This document shows, piece by piece, positions 44,986-53,229 of a stretch of 64,000 nucleotides of DNA (its first letter is position 1; every line of letters begins with the position of its first letter). Source of the DNA: G965220205 sp965220205 (lineage in GTDB: Bacteria; Chloroflexota; Dehalococcoidia; Lucifugimonadales; Australimonadaceae). Made by a program: the position numbers and the translations under genes. Under the pieces are notes generated by a model that saw nothing but the letters and a program-made list of their open reading frames with translations, ran no database searches and had not been told where the DNA came from. The stretch spans positions 2,852,001 to 2,916,000 of the forward strand of contig OZ244812.1 of the NCBI GenBank assembly GCA_965220205.1, read 5' to 3'.

Positions 44986-45753
44986 ATGGACAAGAAAACG
45001 AGACCGGCAACGCAATCGCCGTCCGCCAACGCAGCGGGCGACGAGGCTGCGCGCCTGGCTGCGCGCCTATTCGGCGAGGAGCCCCGGGGCAAATACGTCG
45101 TAGATGGCCGGTTGATCCGCATCTACCGCCTCCCGGTCGGCGATCTGGGGCTGCTCACGGTCGGGTTCCGTATCACGGACCGGCCCTACGAGAAGTGGAC
45201 CCGGCGCTTCAACCGGTTCAAGTACGGCGAACCTACCGCCGCCAGGGCGGCCACCCGCACGTTCTGCGCGGCGTTCGAGGGCTTCCACCCCGCCGGGAAC
45301 CCGCGCGTCGTCGTCGTCTCCTCGGTCTCTTCAGGGCAAAATATTGTGCAATACGACACGCCGGCGTCGACACTGGCGTCCGCGCTTGCACGATCCCGCG
45401 GCTGGGAGTGGCTTCCGCATCACATCACCAAGGATCGGCATCCCAGAATCAGCGGCATCGCCTCCGCGGCCGAGCGGGACGCCACCGTGGACGGGGTGTA
45501 CCTGGCTGCCCCCATCGGAGGCGATCCCGGCCTTGTGCTAGTCGTCGACGACTTCTGCACGCGGGGAGCGACGCTCGCGGACATCGCCCGCGCGATCCGG
45601 GAGTCCAACCCCGGATGGAAGATTCAGCCGGCCACCCTCGCCAGGACTGAGCGCGCCGCCTACTGGCAGGGCGAGCTGACCAACGCACACATCCCCGACA
45701 CGCTGGATGCCGTCTGGCGCGGGGACCCGGAGGTCGCGTCGCCCTTCTATTGA
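44986..45753 (+). CDS. Phosphoribosyltransferase-domain protein
   Basis: A 255-residue protein; AGGAG precedes the ATG at 44986. The N-terminal half is unassigned (LPVGDLGLLTVGFRITDRPY and KWTRRFNRFKYG). The C-terminal half has LVLVVDDFCTRGATLADIAR, the PRPP-binding loop of type I phosphoribosyltransferases (two acidic residues then T-R-G-A-T), and an upstream KDRHPRISGIASAAERD that resembles the flexible-loop region of ComF-like proteins. It is flanked by short repeats r2 and r3. It could salvage nucleobases or act as a ComF-type accessory in DNA handling; the substrate is unknown. Confidence 0.65.
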   Translation: MDKKTRPATQSPSANAAGDEAARLAARLFGEEPRGKYVVDGRLIRIYRLPVGDLGLLTVGFRITDRPYEKWTRRFNRFKYGEPTAARAATRTFCAAFEGFHPAGNPRVVVVSSVSSGQNIVQYDTPASTLASALARSRGWEWLPHHITKDRHPRISGIASAAERDATVDGVYLAAPIGGDPGLVLVVDDFCTRGATLADIARAIRESNPGWKIQPATLARTERAAYWQGELTNAHIPDTLDAVWRGDPEVASPFY

Positions 45754-45782
45754 AACGCAACAAGGGCTGCATACATGGCCGG
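45752..45782 (+). repeat. Short repeat r3
   Basis: GAAACGCAACAAGGGCTGCA then TACATGGCC, starting at the stop codon of the phosphoribosyltransferase gene. Confidence 0.6.
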
Positions 45783-45801
45783 CGCCACCGGCCGTACACT
45801 C

Positions 45802-45836
45802 CGCAAACGCAAAAAGCGCCCACATATGGATGTGTC
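45802..45836 (+). repeat. Short repeat r4
   Basis: CGCAAACGCAAAAAGCGCCC then ACATATGGATGTG, only 20 bases after r3. Confidence 0.65.
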
Positions 45837-45848
45837 AGGCGTTGTTTC

Positions 45849-46196
45849 CTAGTCGCCGCTCCGGTCTTGGCCGGTCTCCTTCAGGAGCGTCTCGGCGAGC
45901 CGCCGATACTCCTCCCCTTCATCCGGCACACCCTCGGCCTCCAGGTCGCGGCTGAGGCGCAGGGCGAATGGCGGCGCGAACGCCTTGCACGACTCGCAGA
46001 CGCTACCGAGTCCAATCCCGTTCAGCCTGTCCTCCAGGTAACCGCTCACGTTCCTCCGTTCCTCGGCTGAGGTGTCGGCTCCGCAGAAGGCCCTTTCACT
46101 GCGCGCATTCTCGTCGAACAGGTGCATCTCCATGACTTCGCACCTCTTACAGGTTTCGACTGCCCACGTCAATGACCCATCTCCATTGGTTCTCAT
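45849..46196 (-). CDS. 115-aa protein with paired cysteines, unknown
   Basis: The ATG at 46196 has GGGAGAG upstream. Cysteines occur as ETCKRCEV near residue 17, a single FCG near 38, and SVCESCKAF near 68, so a small zinc ribbon is plausible. The C-terminal half is acidic and helical. It is the last gene of the leftward operon, with repeats r5/r6 upstream and r3/r4 downstream. No family recognised. Confidence 0.55.
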   Translation of the reverse strand: MRTNGDGSLTWAVETCKRCEVMEMHLFDENARSERAFCGADTSAEERRNVSGYLEDRLNGIGLGSVCESCKAFAPPFALRLSRDLEAEGVPDEGEEYRRLAETLLKETGQDRSGD

Positions 46197-46231
46197 GTCC
46201 TACTCTCCCTTCTATGTTTCCCAACTGTCCC

Positions 46232-46262
46232 CGAAATGAAAAGAGACCCCATACATGGACGC
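46232..46262 (+). repeat. Short repeat r5
   Basis: CGAAATGAAAAGAGACCCCA then TACATGGAC. It is the most diverged of the six copies. Confidence 0.5.
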
Positions 46263-46272
46263 GCAACCGGCC

Positions 46273-46304
46273 TGAAACGCAAAAAAGGCCGCACATATGG
46301 ATGG
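46273..46304 (+). repeat. Short repeat r6
   Basis: GAAACGCAAAAAAGGCCGCA then CATATGGATGGG. It continues directly into the hairpin at 46305-46343, which links the short repeats to the hairpin family farther right. Confidence 0.65.
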
Positions 46305-46343
46305 GCGGGGGAGACCGTCGCAATGGCTGCGACGACCTCCCCC
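46305..46343 (-). repeat. Intergenic hairpin, two-tier stem
   Basis: CGGGGGAG (46305-46312) pairs with CTCCCCCG (46336-46343), and inside it GTCGCA (46316-46321) pairs with TGCGAC (46327-46332). It lies just beyond the stop of the acidic protein gene and could end or process its transcript. Confidence 0.75.
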
Positions 46344-46363
46344 GTGCTTCGCGCTCAGGCTTC

Positions 46364-46915
46364 CTAGAAGAGCCTCAGCGTCTGCTGTGCCTGGTCCGTC
46401 TCGGTCTCGGCGTTCGCGGCCTGGGCCGTCTCCTGGCCCCGCCTGTTGCGCCGTCTGGGCGGGGGAGCGGGCCGCTCGTAGGCGGGGTGCTTCGGCGACT
46501 CCTCCCACCTGGCCCTGGCCCGCTCGATCACCGCCGGGACCTCCTGGGCCAGCGCGGACTCGTCCACGTCATCGAAGGTCTCGATGTGCGGGTCCGACGC
46601 GGGCTGCTGCACCCCGATGACGGCCCGGCCTCCCTTGATGGAGACGACGACCTTCAACTCATCCGATGGAGCGGCCTCCGCCTCGCCAGCTTCCCCGGCG
46701 TCGCCGGTATCCTGCCCATCCTGTGCGCCCTCCTTGTCGGCGTCCTGCTCCTCGGCAACCGCAGGTTCCCCGGTGGCGTCGGAGCCTTGGGTGTCCTGTT
46801 CTTCCGCGACCGTAGCGGCCGTGTCGTCCGCCTTGTCCGCCGAGTCGCCGAAGAGAGCGTCGTCCGCGCTCGGCGCGTCCGGGCGCGTTGCTTCCGTTCC
46901 GATCTCGTCTGGCAT
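46364..46915 (-). CDS. Acidic low-complexity protein of the PRTRC operon
   Basis: A 183-residue protein. The first ~85 residues are Asp/Glu/Ala-rich and probably disordered. A short folded part (DELKVVVSIKGGRAVIGVQQ, then ETFDDVDESALAQEVPAVIE) is followed by a Pro/Arg-rich tail (RPAPPPRRRNRRG). AAAGGAGAA precedes the ATG. It lies downstream of the DUF2958 and PRTRC genes on the same strand. I do not recognise a family; the position would suit a divergent PRTRC accessory protein. Confidence 0.55.
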   Translation of the reverse strand: MPDEIGTEATRPDAPSADDALFGDSADKADDTAATVAEEQDTQGSDATGEPAVAEEQDADKEGAQDGQDTGDAGEAGEAEAAPSDELKVVVSIKGGRAVIGVQQPASDPHIETFDDVDESALAQEVPAVIERARARWEESPKHPAYERPAPPPRRRNRRGQETAQAANAETETDQAQQTLRLF

Positions 46916-46952
46916 GGTCTTCTCCTTTCCTTATATGGTTCGTCCCTCTTGG

Positions 46953-47345
46953 CTAGGCCGCCATCCTCGACTGCCTCTTGATCTCGCCGAGGGTGGTCGG
47001 CTTCCAGTAGAGGTCGCGCTCCACGGCGGGCACGCCCCCGAGCACGGTCGCCTCCGCCATCTCGGTGAGATCGAAGTAGCCAAGCTCGGTCTCGAACCCC
47101 TCGACGAGTCCGAAGCACTCGCCGGTTTCGGCGTTCCACTCCGTGATGTACCAGGTCCAGTTGGCGTAGGGCGAGAACAGCTTGACGTGGGCGACGACGG
47201 AGTCGTAGTCGGCGGCGTTCTCGTTGGCGTAGAGGGCGGGGATGGTCTCCCCGAGCTCCTTCGTCATCAGCTTGTGCCTGCGCAGGCCGCTGTGGTTGTC
47301 CTGCCACATGGTCGTGGTCGTGGTGGTTCCGTTCTTGTCGGTCAT
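46953..47345 (-). CDS. DUF2958 domain protein
   Basis: A 130-residue protein. HKLMTKELGETIPALYANEN, VVAHVKLFSPYANWTWYITE, CFGLVEGFETELGYFDLTEM and AVERDLYWKPTTLGEI follow the DUF2958 pattern closely along its whole length. These proteins are common on plasmids, ICEs and phages, and their function is unknown. The ATG at 47345 has AAGGAGA just upstream; the frame is open further 5' but into the ThiF gene. Confidence 0.85.
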   Translation of the reverse strand: MTDKNGTTTTTTMWQDNHSGLRRHKLMTKELGETIPALYANENAADYDSVVAHVKLFSPYANWTWYITEWNAETGECFGLVEGFETELGYFDLTEMAEATVLGGVPAVERDLYWKPTTLGEIKRQSRMAA

Positions 47346-47389
47346 CGGTCTCTCCTTGTCTTCGCTGAGTGTGGATTTGCTTGCGCCGA

Positions 47390-48190
47390 TCACTCGACGT
47401 AGGTCCCCACTGTCCGCTCCACCGCCTCCGGGGTGACGTAGGTGGGTGTGACCGTCCCCAGGTCCATGTCCAGGTAGAGGGCCATGAAGGGGCAGGTTCC
47501 CGCCACCATGCGGCGGACCACCTGTAGCACCAGGGACGCCATCATCTGGTTGATGGTGGGGTCCTGGTCGGTGAGGTCGAGGGCCGCCGCGCAGTCCACG
47601 TCCGGGGGACGGGTGGACACGGCGGTCAGCAGGTCGGGGCGCTGGAGCGTGGGCGCGGGGGCCAGGTAGCAGGTATCGCCCTCGAATGGAGGCTCCTCCC
47701 AGTCGACCCGGCCGGAGACGTTGCCCACCAGCACCTGTCCCCAGTTGGTGTCGTTGCCGGCGTCGATGAGCCAGCGGGCCGGGTGTCCCGGCAGGCATTC
47801 GGCCATCGCCCGTCTTGCGGCGGCGTTGTCGGCGCAGCCGATGATCAAGCTCTCGCCGAAGTCGATGAGGCCGGGGTAGACGGGTCCTTTCGGGCGTTCT
47901 TCGTACTCCCGGAAGGGGTAGACGGAGTAGCCGACCGGACGCCGGTAGGCTTTCGCCAGCCGGTCCGCGAGGGCTTTGCTCTTGAACTGCCCCACGTCCC
48001 CCGGGTAGAAGTTCTGGCGCAGGAGGTTGTGGGGCTCCACCCGGTCGTGGTCGACCAGGACGATGTTGGCCTCCCGCCCTTGAAAGAGGCGGCAGAGGCC
48101 CTCGGCGACGAAGCCGCCGGTCCCGCCGCAGCCGACCACCGTTATCCAGGGGTTGTCCAGCAGAAAAGCGTTGTCCAGTCGGTAAGGCAT
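47390..48190 (-). CDS. PRTRC system ThiF family protein
   Basis: A 266-residue E1-like adenylating protein. ITVVGCGGTGGFVAEGLCRL is the nucleotide-binding Rossmann loop. LVDHDRVEPHNLLRQNFYPG matches the PRTRC ThiF subgroup, and SLIIGCADNAAARRAM and WLIDAGNDTNWGQVLVGN follow. PRTRC systems pair this protein with a JAB-domain partner (protein A), suggesting a ubiquitin-like activation/deconjugation pair. The start overlaps the end of the protein A gene by 49 bases. Confidence 0.88.
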   Translation of the reverse strand: MPYRLDNAFLLDNPWITVVGCGGTGGFVAEGLCRLFQGREANIVLVDHDRVEPHNLLRQNFYPGDVGQFKSKALADRLAKAYRRPVGYSVYPFREYEERPKGPVYPGLIDFGESLIIGCADNAAARRAMAECLPGHPARWLIDAGNDTNWGQVLVGNVSGRVDWEEPPFEGDTCYLAPAPTLQRPDLLTAVSTRPPDVDCAAALDLTDQDPTINQMMASLVLQVVRRMVAGTCPFMALYLDMDLGTVTPTYVTPEAVERTVGTYVE

Positions 48191-48849
48191 TCGATCACCT
48201 CCTCTGTGATTTCATCGGTCGAGTCCGGCCCCTCACCCACCAGCCGGACGCCGGGGTGTGGGCCGTCGAAGACCTGCGGCCAGTCCACCGGGGCGAAGTG
48301 GCCGTAGACGCCCACCCGGAGGCTCAGCTCCGGTTCGGGCGTGTCGAGGCGTCCCACGACGCCGTAGACGCGGAAGCCTTGTTCGTCGCCGTCGTCGGTC
48401 TTCGAGAAGAAGGCGCGGGAACTTCCGTGGGAGTGGAACTCGGCCACCACCCCTGGGGGCGGCGTGTACTTGAGCGACGAAGCCGTCCCCTCCTGTTGGG
48501 GCACCACCAGCCGGTAGGCTCGCCCGTCCCACCGCACGGCGAAGAACCGCTCGGTGTGCGGGTCGTCCTGGAACCAGCGCAGCCCGATCTCGAAGAGACG
48601 GGCCGGGATGGGGCCGTGGGCAAGCTCCACCTTCTCGGTGACGGAAGCCAGCCCCCGCACCTCGCAGGGAGCGACCAGCACCCGCGCCGTCAGGTTGGCG
48701 CTCTCGGATTGGACGTAGACGCCGCCCGCTCCGAGAACGTAGTCGAATCCGATGCCGTGTGAGCCGGTCAGTCCGTCCCTGTGGTTTACGAGGTAGCCCA
48801 CCGGCGCAGGTCGGTCGTTCGAGGCAGGCCCCGCGCTAGCGGTAGCCAA
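48142..48849 (-). CDS. PRTRC system protein A (JAB/MPN metalloprotease-like)
   Basis: About 235 residues. The TTG at 48849 is preferred because GGGGAGG precedes it closely and it slightly overlaps the stop of the protein B gene; the frame stays open to 48933 without a site. The JAMM-type core is VVAEFHSHGSSRAFFS followed by KTDDGDEQGF, giving the Glu, His-x-His and Ser...Asp zinc ligands. It would hydrolyse isopeptide-like bonds, as partner of the ThiF protein. Sequence and gene order both fit PRTRC protein A. Confidence 0.85.
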   Translation of the reverse strand: MATASAGPASNDRPAPVGYLVNHRDGLTGSHGIGFDYVLGAGGVYVQSESANLTARVLVAPCEVRGLASVTEKVELAHGPIPARLFEIGLRWFQDDPHTERFFAVRWDGRAYRLVVPQQEGTASSLKYTPPPGVVAEFHSHGSSRAFFSKTDDGDEQGFRVYGVVGRLDTPEPELSLRVGVYGHFAPVDWPQVFDGPHPGVRLVGEGPDSTDEITEEVIECLTDWTTLFCWTTPG

Positions 48850-49543
48850 GCCGCCTCCCCTGGGAGGCCGCGATGACCTGGGCCACCGTGCACTGGGGAA
48901 CAAGGTCCTCAACCGGGTACTCAGTCCTTCCATCTATCTCCTCCCATAGCGCGTGCAGGTTGTCGGGGTGCTTCCTCGACCGGTCCGTGGTGTCGCCGGT
49001 GCCGGAGAAGTAGGACTGGAAGAAGGACTCCGGTATCAGCTCCACCTCCTCGGGGAAGCGGTGGCTTCCGGGGCAGACCCGCCCGTCCCGGAAGACGTTG
49101 AAGGCGGGCATCTTGTAGAGCATCTGCTCTGGGTCGGCCGGCCTGCTCTGGGCCGCGTAGACCCAGGGGGCGCGGCCCGGCGAGCAGACGAAGACCAGCC
49201 CCGGCATGGGAAGCCGGAGCCGTGCGGGGGCCTTGAACGCCTCCCGTTGCAGGGCAACGGGCCAGACCTGTGTCGGCCTCCAGAGGGCCACCACCTGCCC
49301 GGTCTCGCCCTGGTTCCACCAGAGGGCCTCCTGTGGCAGCAGCCCCGAGGAGGCCCCCAGGTGCTGGATGAACACGTTGGCGATCTCGTCCGCCGAGACG
49401 GTCCTCACCCAGGTCGAGTCTCCCTCGAAGCCCCGCAGCAGCAGCGTCTCTTCGTAGACCTCCAGTTGGAGGTTCAGCTTGTCCCTGGGTATGTCCGCCG
49501 GTCCCGGCAGGGACCACTCGGTCTTCTCCGTTTCAGTCGTCAT
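48836..49543 (-). CDS. PRTRC system protein B
   Basis: A 235-residue protein. The stretches EALWWNQGETGQVVALWRPT, VALQREAFKAPARLRLPMPG, FNVFRDGRVCPGSHRFPEEV and RKHPDNLHALWEEIDG are diagnostic of PRTRC protein B. Its biochemical role is unknown. The ATG at 49543 overlaps the previous gene by 11 bases and its stop overlaps the protein A start, so the three genes are tightly coupled. Confidence 0.9.
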   Translation of the reverse strand: MTTETEKTEWSLPGPADIPRDKLNLQLEVYEETLLLRGFEGDSTWVRTVSADEIANVFIQHLGASSGLLPQEALWWNQGETGQVVALWRPTQVWPVALQREAFKAPARLRLPMPGLVFVCSPGRAPWVYAAQSRPADPEQMLYKMPAFNVFRDGRVCPGSHRFPEEVELIPESFFQSYFSGTGDTTDRSRKHPDNLHALWEEIDGRTEYPVEDLVPQCTVAQVIAASQGRRLGYR

Positions 49544-50381
49544 GGTCGTCGTCCTCCTTTCCTTGTTCTTGTTCGGGCAGCCGGGGCAGGACGGTGTCCA
49601 GCATCTCGGCGAAGCGGCCTGGGAGCTCCTCCTCCAGCCAGTCGGCCAGCCTGCACACCGAGTCCATCAGGGCGTTGGCCTTCCGCCACTCCTCCGTCCC
49701 CTCGGCGATAATCTCGTCCTCCCAGGGGTCGCAGAACCCGTCATAGTTGCCGTCTTCGTAGCAGTGGTCGAGGAAGAAGTTGCCGGTCTCGGCGAAGACC
49801 CAGGAGGCGGCCTTCGCCGCCCCTTCGAACCGGGTTTCCTTCACCGCCTCCGTCAGGTCCTCGACAGGTATGCCGCCCTGGGGAATCCTCTCCAGGGTCG
49901 ATTGCGGGATGCGCTCGGCGGCCGACTCAAGCCAGGCCACCCGTATCTCGTCGGACTCCCCGTAGAAGGAGTCCGGGGGCCTGGTCAATAGGAGAAGGGC
50001 CGAGATGCCGTCCCGGTAGCCGTTCCACAGCTCGTGGAGGCCGTCGTAGCCGAAGCCCATCAGGTCGAAGGGGATGCCCCTGCGCATCCAGCTCCAGGGG
50101 GGTTCATCCCCCTCCCATTCCATCCAGTATTCGATGAACGGGGCGTAGAGGGGGAAGTGTTTCTGTCCGAAGAGGTTGGCGAAGCGCTCCACCCTGGTGC
50201 GCACGTCGGGGGCCGAGAGCGCCGCCTCCGCCTCACTGGGAAAGAGACGGCGCACCAGCTCCGCGAACCATGCGTAGTCGTCGGCGTAGCCGACGATGGT
50301 GACCAGCTCCCGCAGCGACGGCGGACGCCGCAGGAGCAGTTGGGCGAGACCGCTCAGGAGCGCCGGGGTCGCAGCTGCCAC
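49533..50381 (-). CDS. Protein at the PRTRC protein F position
   Basis: A 282-residue, mostly helical acidic protein. The GTG at 50381 is chosen because AGGAGG lies seven bases upstream inside the preceding gene. Recognisable landmarks are LRELVTIVGYADDYAWFAEL, QKHFPLYAPFIEYWMEWEGD and the tail LPEQEQGKEDDDHDD. It sits just upstream of PRTRC B, where protein F normally lies, and could be a divergent F. I cannot confirm this from motifs. Confidence 0.5.
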   Translation of the reverse strand: MAAATPALLSGLAQLLLRRPPSLRELVTIVGYADDYAWFAELVRRLFPSEAEAALSAPDVRTRVERFANLFGQKHFPLYAPFIEYWMEWEGDEPPWSWMRRGIPFDLMGFGYDGLHELWNGYRDGISALLLLTRPPDSFYGESDEIRVAWLESAAERIPQSTLERIPQGGIPVEDLTEAVKETRFEGAAKAASWVFAETGNFFLDHCYEDGNYDGFCDPWEDEIIAEGTEEWRKANALMDSVCRLADWLEEELPGRFAEMLDTVLPRLPEQEQGKEDDDHDD

Positions 50382-50584
50382 CGCAGCGCCTCCTTCAGCC
50401 TTCCCGTGGCAGAGGCGTAGTCCTGCGCCTGCGTGCAGGCCATTTCGACATCCTTCTGCCTTGCGGCCGCGGCGTCCAGGTCGAGGGAGCCGTCGGGCCG
50501 TGTGAGCTCCGCCGTGAGCTCGATGATGCTGAGGCCCGCCGGCGGGGTCGCCGCCAGCAGGCCCGCGAAGGTCCTGGTGTCCAT
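50354..50584 (-). CDS. 76-aa unknown protein of the PRTRC operon
   Basis: MDTRTFAGLLAATPPAGLSI, then a helical segment with AAARQKDVEMACTQAQDYAS and a basic end (RWQLRPRRS). AAGGAGG lies seven bases before the ATG at 50584, and its end overlaps the next gene. It is likely real and translationally coupled. No family recognised. Confidence 0.55.
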   Translation of the reverse strand: MDTRTFAGLLAATPPAGLSIIELTAELTRPDGSLDLDAAAARQKDVEMACTQAQDYASATGRLKEALRWQLRPRRS

Positions 50585-50596
50585 CGGATGCCCTCC

Positions 50597-50794
50597 TTAC
50601 CGGGTGAAGGCGCCCTTGGTGCCCACCCTGCGCTGGAACTCGTAGATGGTGTCGTCGCCCCTGGTCGTCTCCTTCACCGAGGCGTTGGCGATCTCGCCGT
50701 AGAAGTCGCTGAGCGTTGCCTTCACCTGGTCGACGCTCATCTCGGGGTCGGGGTCCGGGAACTCTCTGTCGTCGTATACGAACACTCTTGCCAT
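50597..50794 (-). CDS. PRTRC system protein C
   Basis: A 65-residue protein. ARVFVYDDREFPDPDPEMSV, then VKATLSDFYGEIANASV and the end YEFQRRVGTKG match PRTRC protein C, which starts with an R-V-F-x-Y-x-D-R-x-L/F-P-D-P-x-P block. AAAGGAG precedes the ATG at 50794. Function unknown. Confidence 0.85.
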   Translation of the reverse strand: MARVFVYDDREFPDPDPEMSVDQVKATLSDFYGEIANASVKETTRGDDTIYEFQRRVGTKGAFTR

Positions 50795-50842
50795 GACTAA
50801 TCTCCTTTGTAAGAGTTGCTGTCTTCCTGCGTTGCCGTTTGC

Positions 50843-50877
50843 GGGAGAGGCCGCCGCTCCGAATGCGATGACCTCCC
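50843..50877 (-). repeat. Intergenic hairpin before PRTRC C
   Basis: GGGAG (50843-50847) pairs with CTCCC (50873-50877), with GGCC-rich sequence in the loop. It lies between the SNF2 helicase stop and the PRTRC C start, a weaker member of the hairpin series. Confidence 0.55.
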
Positions 50878-50892
50878 CCGTGCATCTGCGGT

Positions 50893-53229
50893 CTAGCGTC
50901 CCGCGCCGACCGTCTCTGCTTCCTGCTCCATCGCCCACTCGAACATCGAGAGGCTTGCGGGCTGGGGCTTCCCGTTGCGGCGCTTCGGTTTCACCGGCTC
51001 CTCGGACATGAACTCGGCCCAGGAGAACAGCGACTGCTGCGGCTCCTCAGCCTCCTCGTGGTGGCCGTTGGCCCCGTTGCCGTTGGCGTGACCGTTGACC
51101 GGGACCAGTTCGACCGTCGGCCCGAAGATGTCGGACCCGTGGCCGTTGCCATTGCCGTTGACCGCCGCCGTCTCAGCCTCGACCTCGACGGTCTTCCAGC
51201 CGTCGTCCACCAGCAGCTCCTCGGCGGTCGCCTCGGCGTCCCGCGCCTGGGCGAACGCCTCCTCCACCGTCTCGTCGCCGGCCTCCTCCTCGTCGCCGCT
51301 CACGATCTTGCGGGCCAGGGCCATCATCAGGTCGTCGCCGTCGTCACCGTAGGCGGCCAGCCCGTCCTCCGGCAGCTCCCCCTCCACCGCCAGCGAGCTT
51401 TGCAGCTTCTTCGCCACCAGCTTCAGGGCGTCGGCCTGGAGGGTGTTCCGGTAGGACATGAACACGACCTTGACGGGCCGCGTCTGCCCGATGCGCCACG
51501 ACCGCCGCGACGCCTGCCGCATGACGTAGGTGCTGTAGTCGATCTCATCCCAGACGATGGTTGGGAAGTCGATGAGGTCGAGGCCGGTCTGCACCAGCCT
51601 GGGGTGGCAGACCATCACGTCGATGCCCTGCTTGACCTTCTCGGCCACCCACGCCTCCCGCTTTTCCGGGGCCACGGCGTCCGCCTTCATCACCGCCACC
51701 CGGAAGCCGTGCCGGGTGAGGAAGTCGTCCATCCGACCGGTGATGTCCCGCGTCCCCGTGTGGGTGACGTAGACCAGCACCCGGCGTCCGGCGAGCCGCT
51801 CCGCCGCCACCAGGTCCACCAGCGCCTTCTCCTTCGGGTAGAGCTTCTCCTCGGAGAGGGGAGGCACCGCGACGATGACGTCGCCCGACCTGGGGTCGAA
51901 GACCGTCTCCCCCCTGGTGCAGCCGTCCGGGTAGGCGAGGAGCGTCTGGAGGTAGGTCGCCAGCAGCCGCTTGGAACCGGACTTGAGGGCCTTGGACAGC
52001 TCCCTCTTCAGCTCCTCGAAGACCTTGTTGTAGGCCGACCGCTGGGAGTAGCCCGTCGCGTCCTCCTCCGAGTCCATCGAGGACAGGAGGATCTGCTCGT
52101 CGTAGTCCGGCAGGCCCGAGGCGACGTCGGCCAGCTTGAGGAAGATGGTGTTCCCAATGATGTGGAAGAGGGCCGAGGGCACCAGGCCCGGCTTCTCCCT
52201 GACCACCTTGCGGTAGCTGCGTCGGCGGCTGTTGCGCCCGTCCTCCAGGGCGTCGTCGTCGGGCTTGCCGATGGAGACCTCCTCGAAGCCGTACCGCTGA
52301 ATCCAGCGGTGCTCGTCGGAGCGCCCGAACTCCGTGCGAATCTCAGGCGAGAACCGGTAGAGCAGGTGAAACAGCGTCGAGGAGTACCCGCCCATCATGG
52401 TCCCCGTCAGGCTGAGGGACTTGCCGCAGGCTTCCGCGAGGGTGCCGGCGGCGATGCCCTGGGCCGAGCCGCGAGCCTTGTACTCGTGGACCTCGTCCCC
52501 GACCAGCAGGTCGAAGAAGCCCTTCATGTGATGCTTCACGTAGTCGGCCAGCGGATAGCGAGCCGGGCCCGTCTTGTCCGCCTGCCACAGGGGTTCGCCG
52601 CAGGCGTCGCAGGTGTGCTTCCTGCGGTTCAGGTCCTTGTGCGTCAGCGGCACGCCGTCCTTGTCGACGATCTGCGCCGTGCAGGAGGGGCAGCAGGGGA
52701 CCCGGAACGGCTCTCCCGTCTCCTCCTCCCGAATCAGCCTGCCCTTCGACGTGGCCCACCGGTGTATGACGGCGGGCATCCAGCGGTAGGACAGCTTGGC
52801 CCGCTCCCGGCTCATCACCGCGAACAGCGGGCCGGGGCCGATGGAGAGGCGCAGCCTCTCCAGGTCGGTGATGGACGTTACGATGACGGCCCTTGCGCCG
52901 GGCACCGTCATCTCCACCTCCCGCTTCCACTTGGGCACCAGGTGGGGCGGGCAGAGCACCAGCACCCTCTTGAAGCCCGCCATGTGTGCTGCGGCCGCCC
53001 CGATGAAGGTCTTTCCCGTGCCCATTTCTCCCACCACCGTCGTGCCCCGGTGGGCCTCCAGCGAGAGGGCTGCGCCCTTGATGGTATCGGCCTGCGCCCC
53101 CAGGGGCCTGCGGAGCAGGCGGGGGAGAATGCCGCCGTTCTCCGAGGGCCGGTAGAGGGGCGGGTAGGACTCCACCACCCGCCGGGCGATGGCCTCCTTG
53201 AACTTGTCGATGAAATCTCCGAGATTCAT
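50893..53229 (-). CDS. SNF2-type helicase/ATPase
   Basis: A 778-residue superfamily 2 protein. Walker A is GEMGTGKTFIGAAAAHM near residue 68, motif Ia is VLVLCPPHLVPKWKREV, and the Walker B variant is LVGDEVHEYKARGS. A zinc-ribbon insert (CCPSCTAQ ... CDACG) lies between them near 175-215. The C-terminal lobe has MRQASRRSWRIGQTRPVKVV, the SNF2 motif VI. The last 120 residues are disordered with Asn-Gly repeats. Such helicases accompany methyltransferases and DUF6094 proteins on mobile elements and may act in replication or as anti-restriction factors. Confidence 0.85.
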   Translation of the reverse strand: MNLGDFIDKFKEAIARRVVESYPPLYRPSENGGILPRLLRRPLGAQADTIKGAALSLEAHRGTTVVGEMGTGKTFIGAAAAHMAGFKRVLVLCPPHLVPKWKREVEMTVPGARAVIVTSITDLERLRLSIGPGPLFAVMSRERAKLSYRWMPAVIHRWATSKGRLIREEETGEPFRVPCCPSCTAQIVDKDGVPLTHKDLNRRKHTCDACGEPLWQADKTGPARYPLADYVKHHMKGFFDLLVGDEVHEYKARGSAQGIAAGTLAEACGKSLSLTGTMMGGYSSTLFHLLYRFSPEIRTEFGRSDEHRWIQRYGFEEVSIGKPDDDALEDGRNSRRRSYRKVVREKPGLVPSALFHIIGNTIFLKLADVASGLPDYDEQILLSSMDSEEDATGYSQRSAYNKVFEELKRELSKALKSGSKRLLATYLQTLLAYPDGCTRGETVFDPRSGDVIVAVPPLSEEKLYPKEKALVDLVAAERLAGRRVLVYVTHTGTRDITGRMDDFLTRHGFRVAVMKADAVAPEKREAWVAEKVKQGIDVMVCHPRLVQTGLDLIDFPTIVWDEIDYSTYVMRQASRRSWRIGQTRPVKVVFMSYRNTLQADALKLVAKKLQSSLAVEGELPEDGLAAYGDDGDDLMMALARKIVSGDEEEAGDETVEEAFAQARDAEATAEELLVDDGWKTVEVEAETAAVNGNGNGHGSDIFGPTVELVPVNGHANGNGANGHHEEAEEPQQSLFSWAEFMSEEPVKPKRRNGKPQPASLSMFEWAMEQEAETVGAGR

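Noticed and set aside
44473..46304. CRISPR array
   Set aside because: The six short repeats are unevenly spaced, vary between copies, are separated by genes and have no cas genes nearby.
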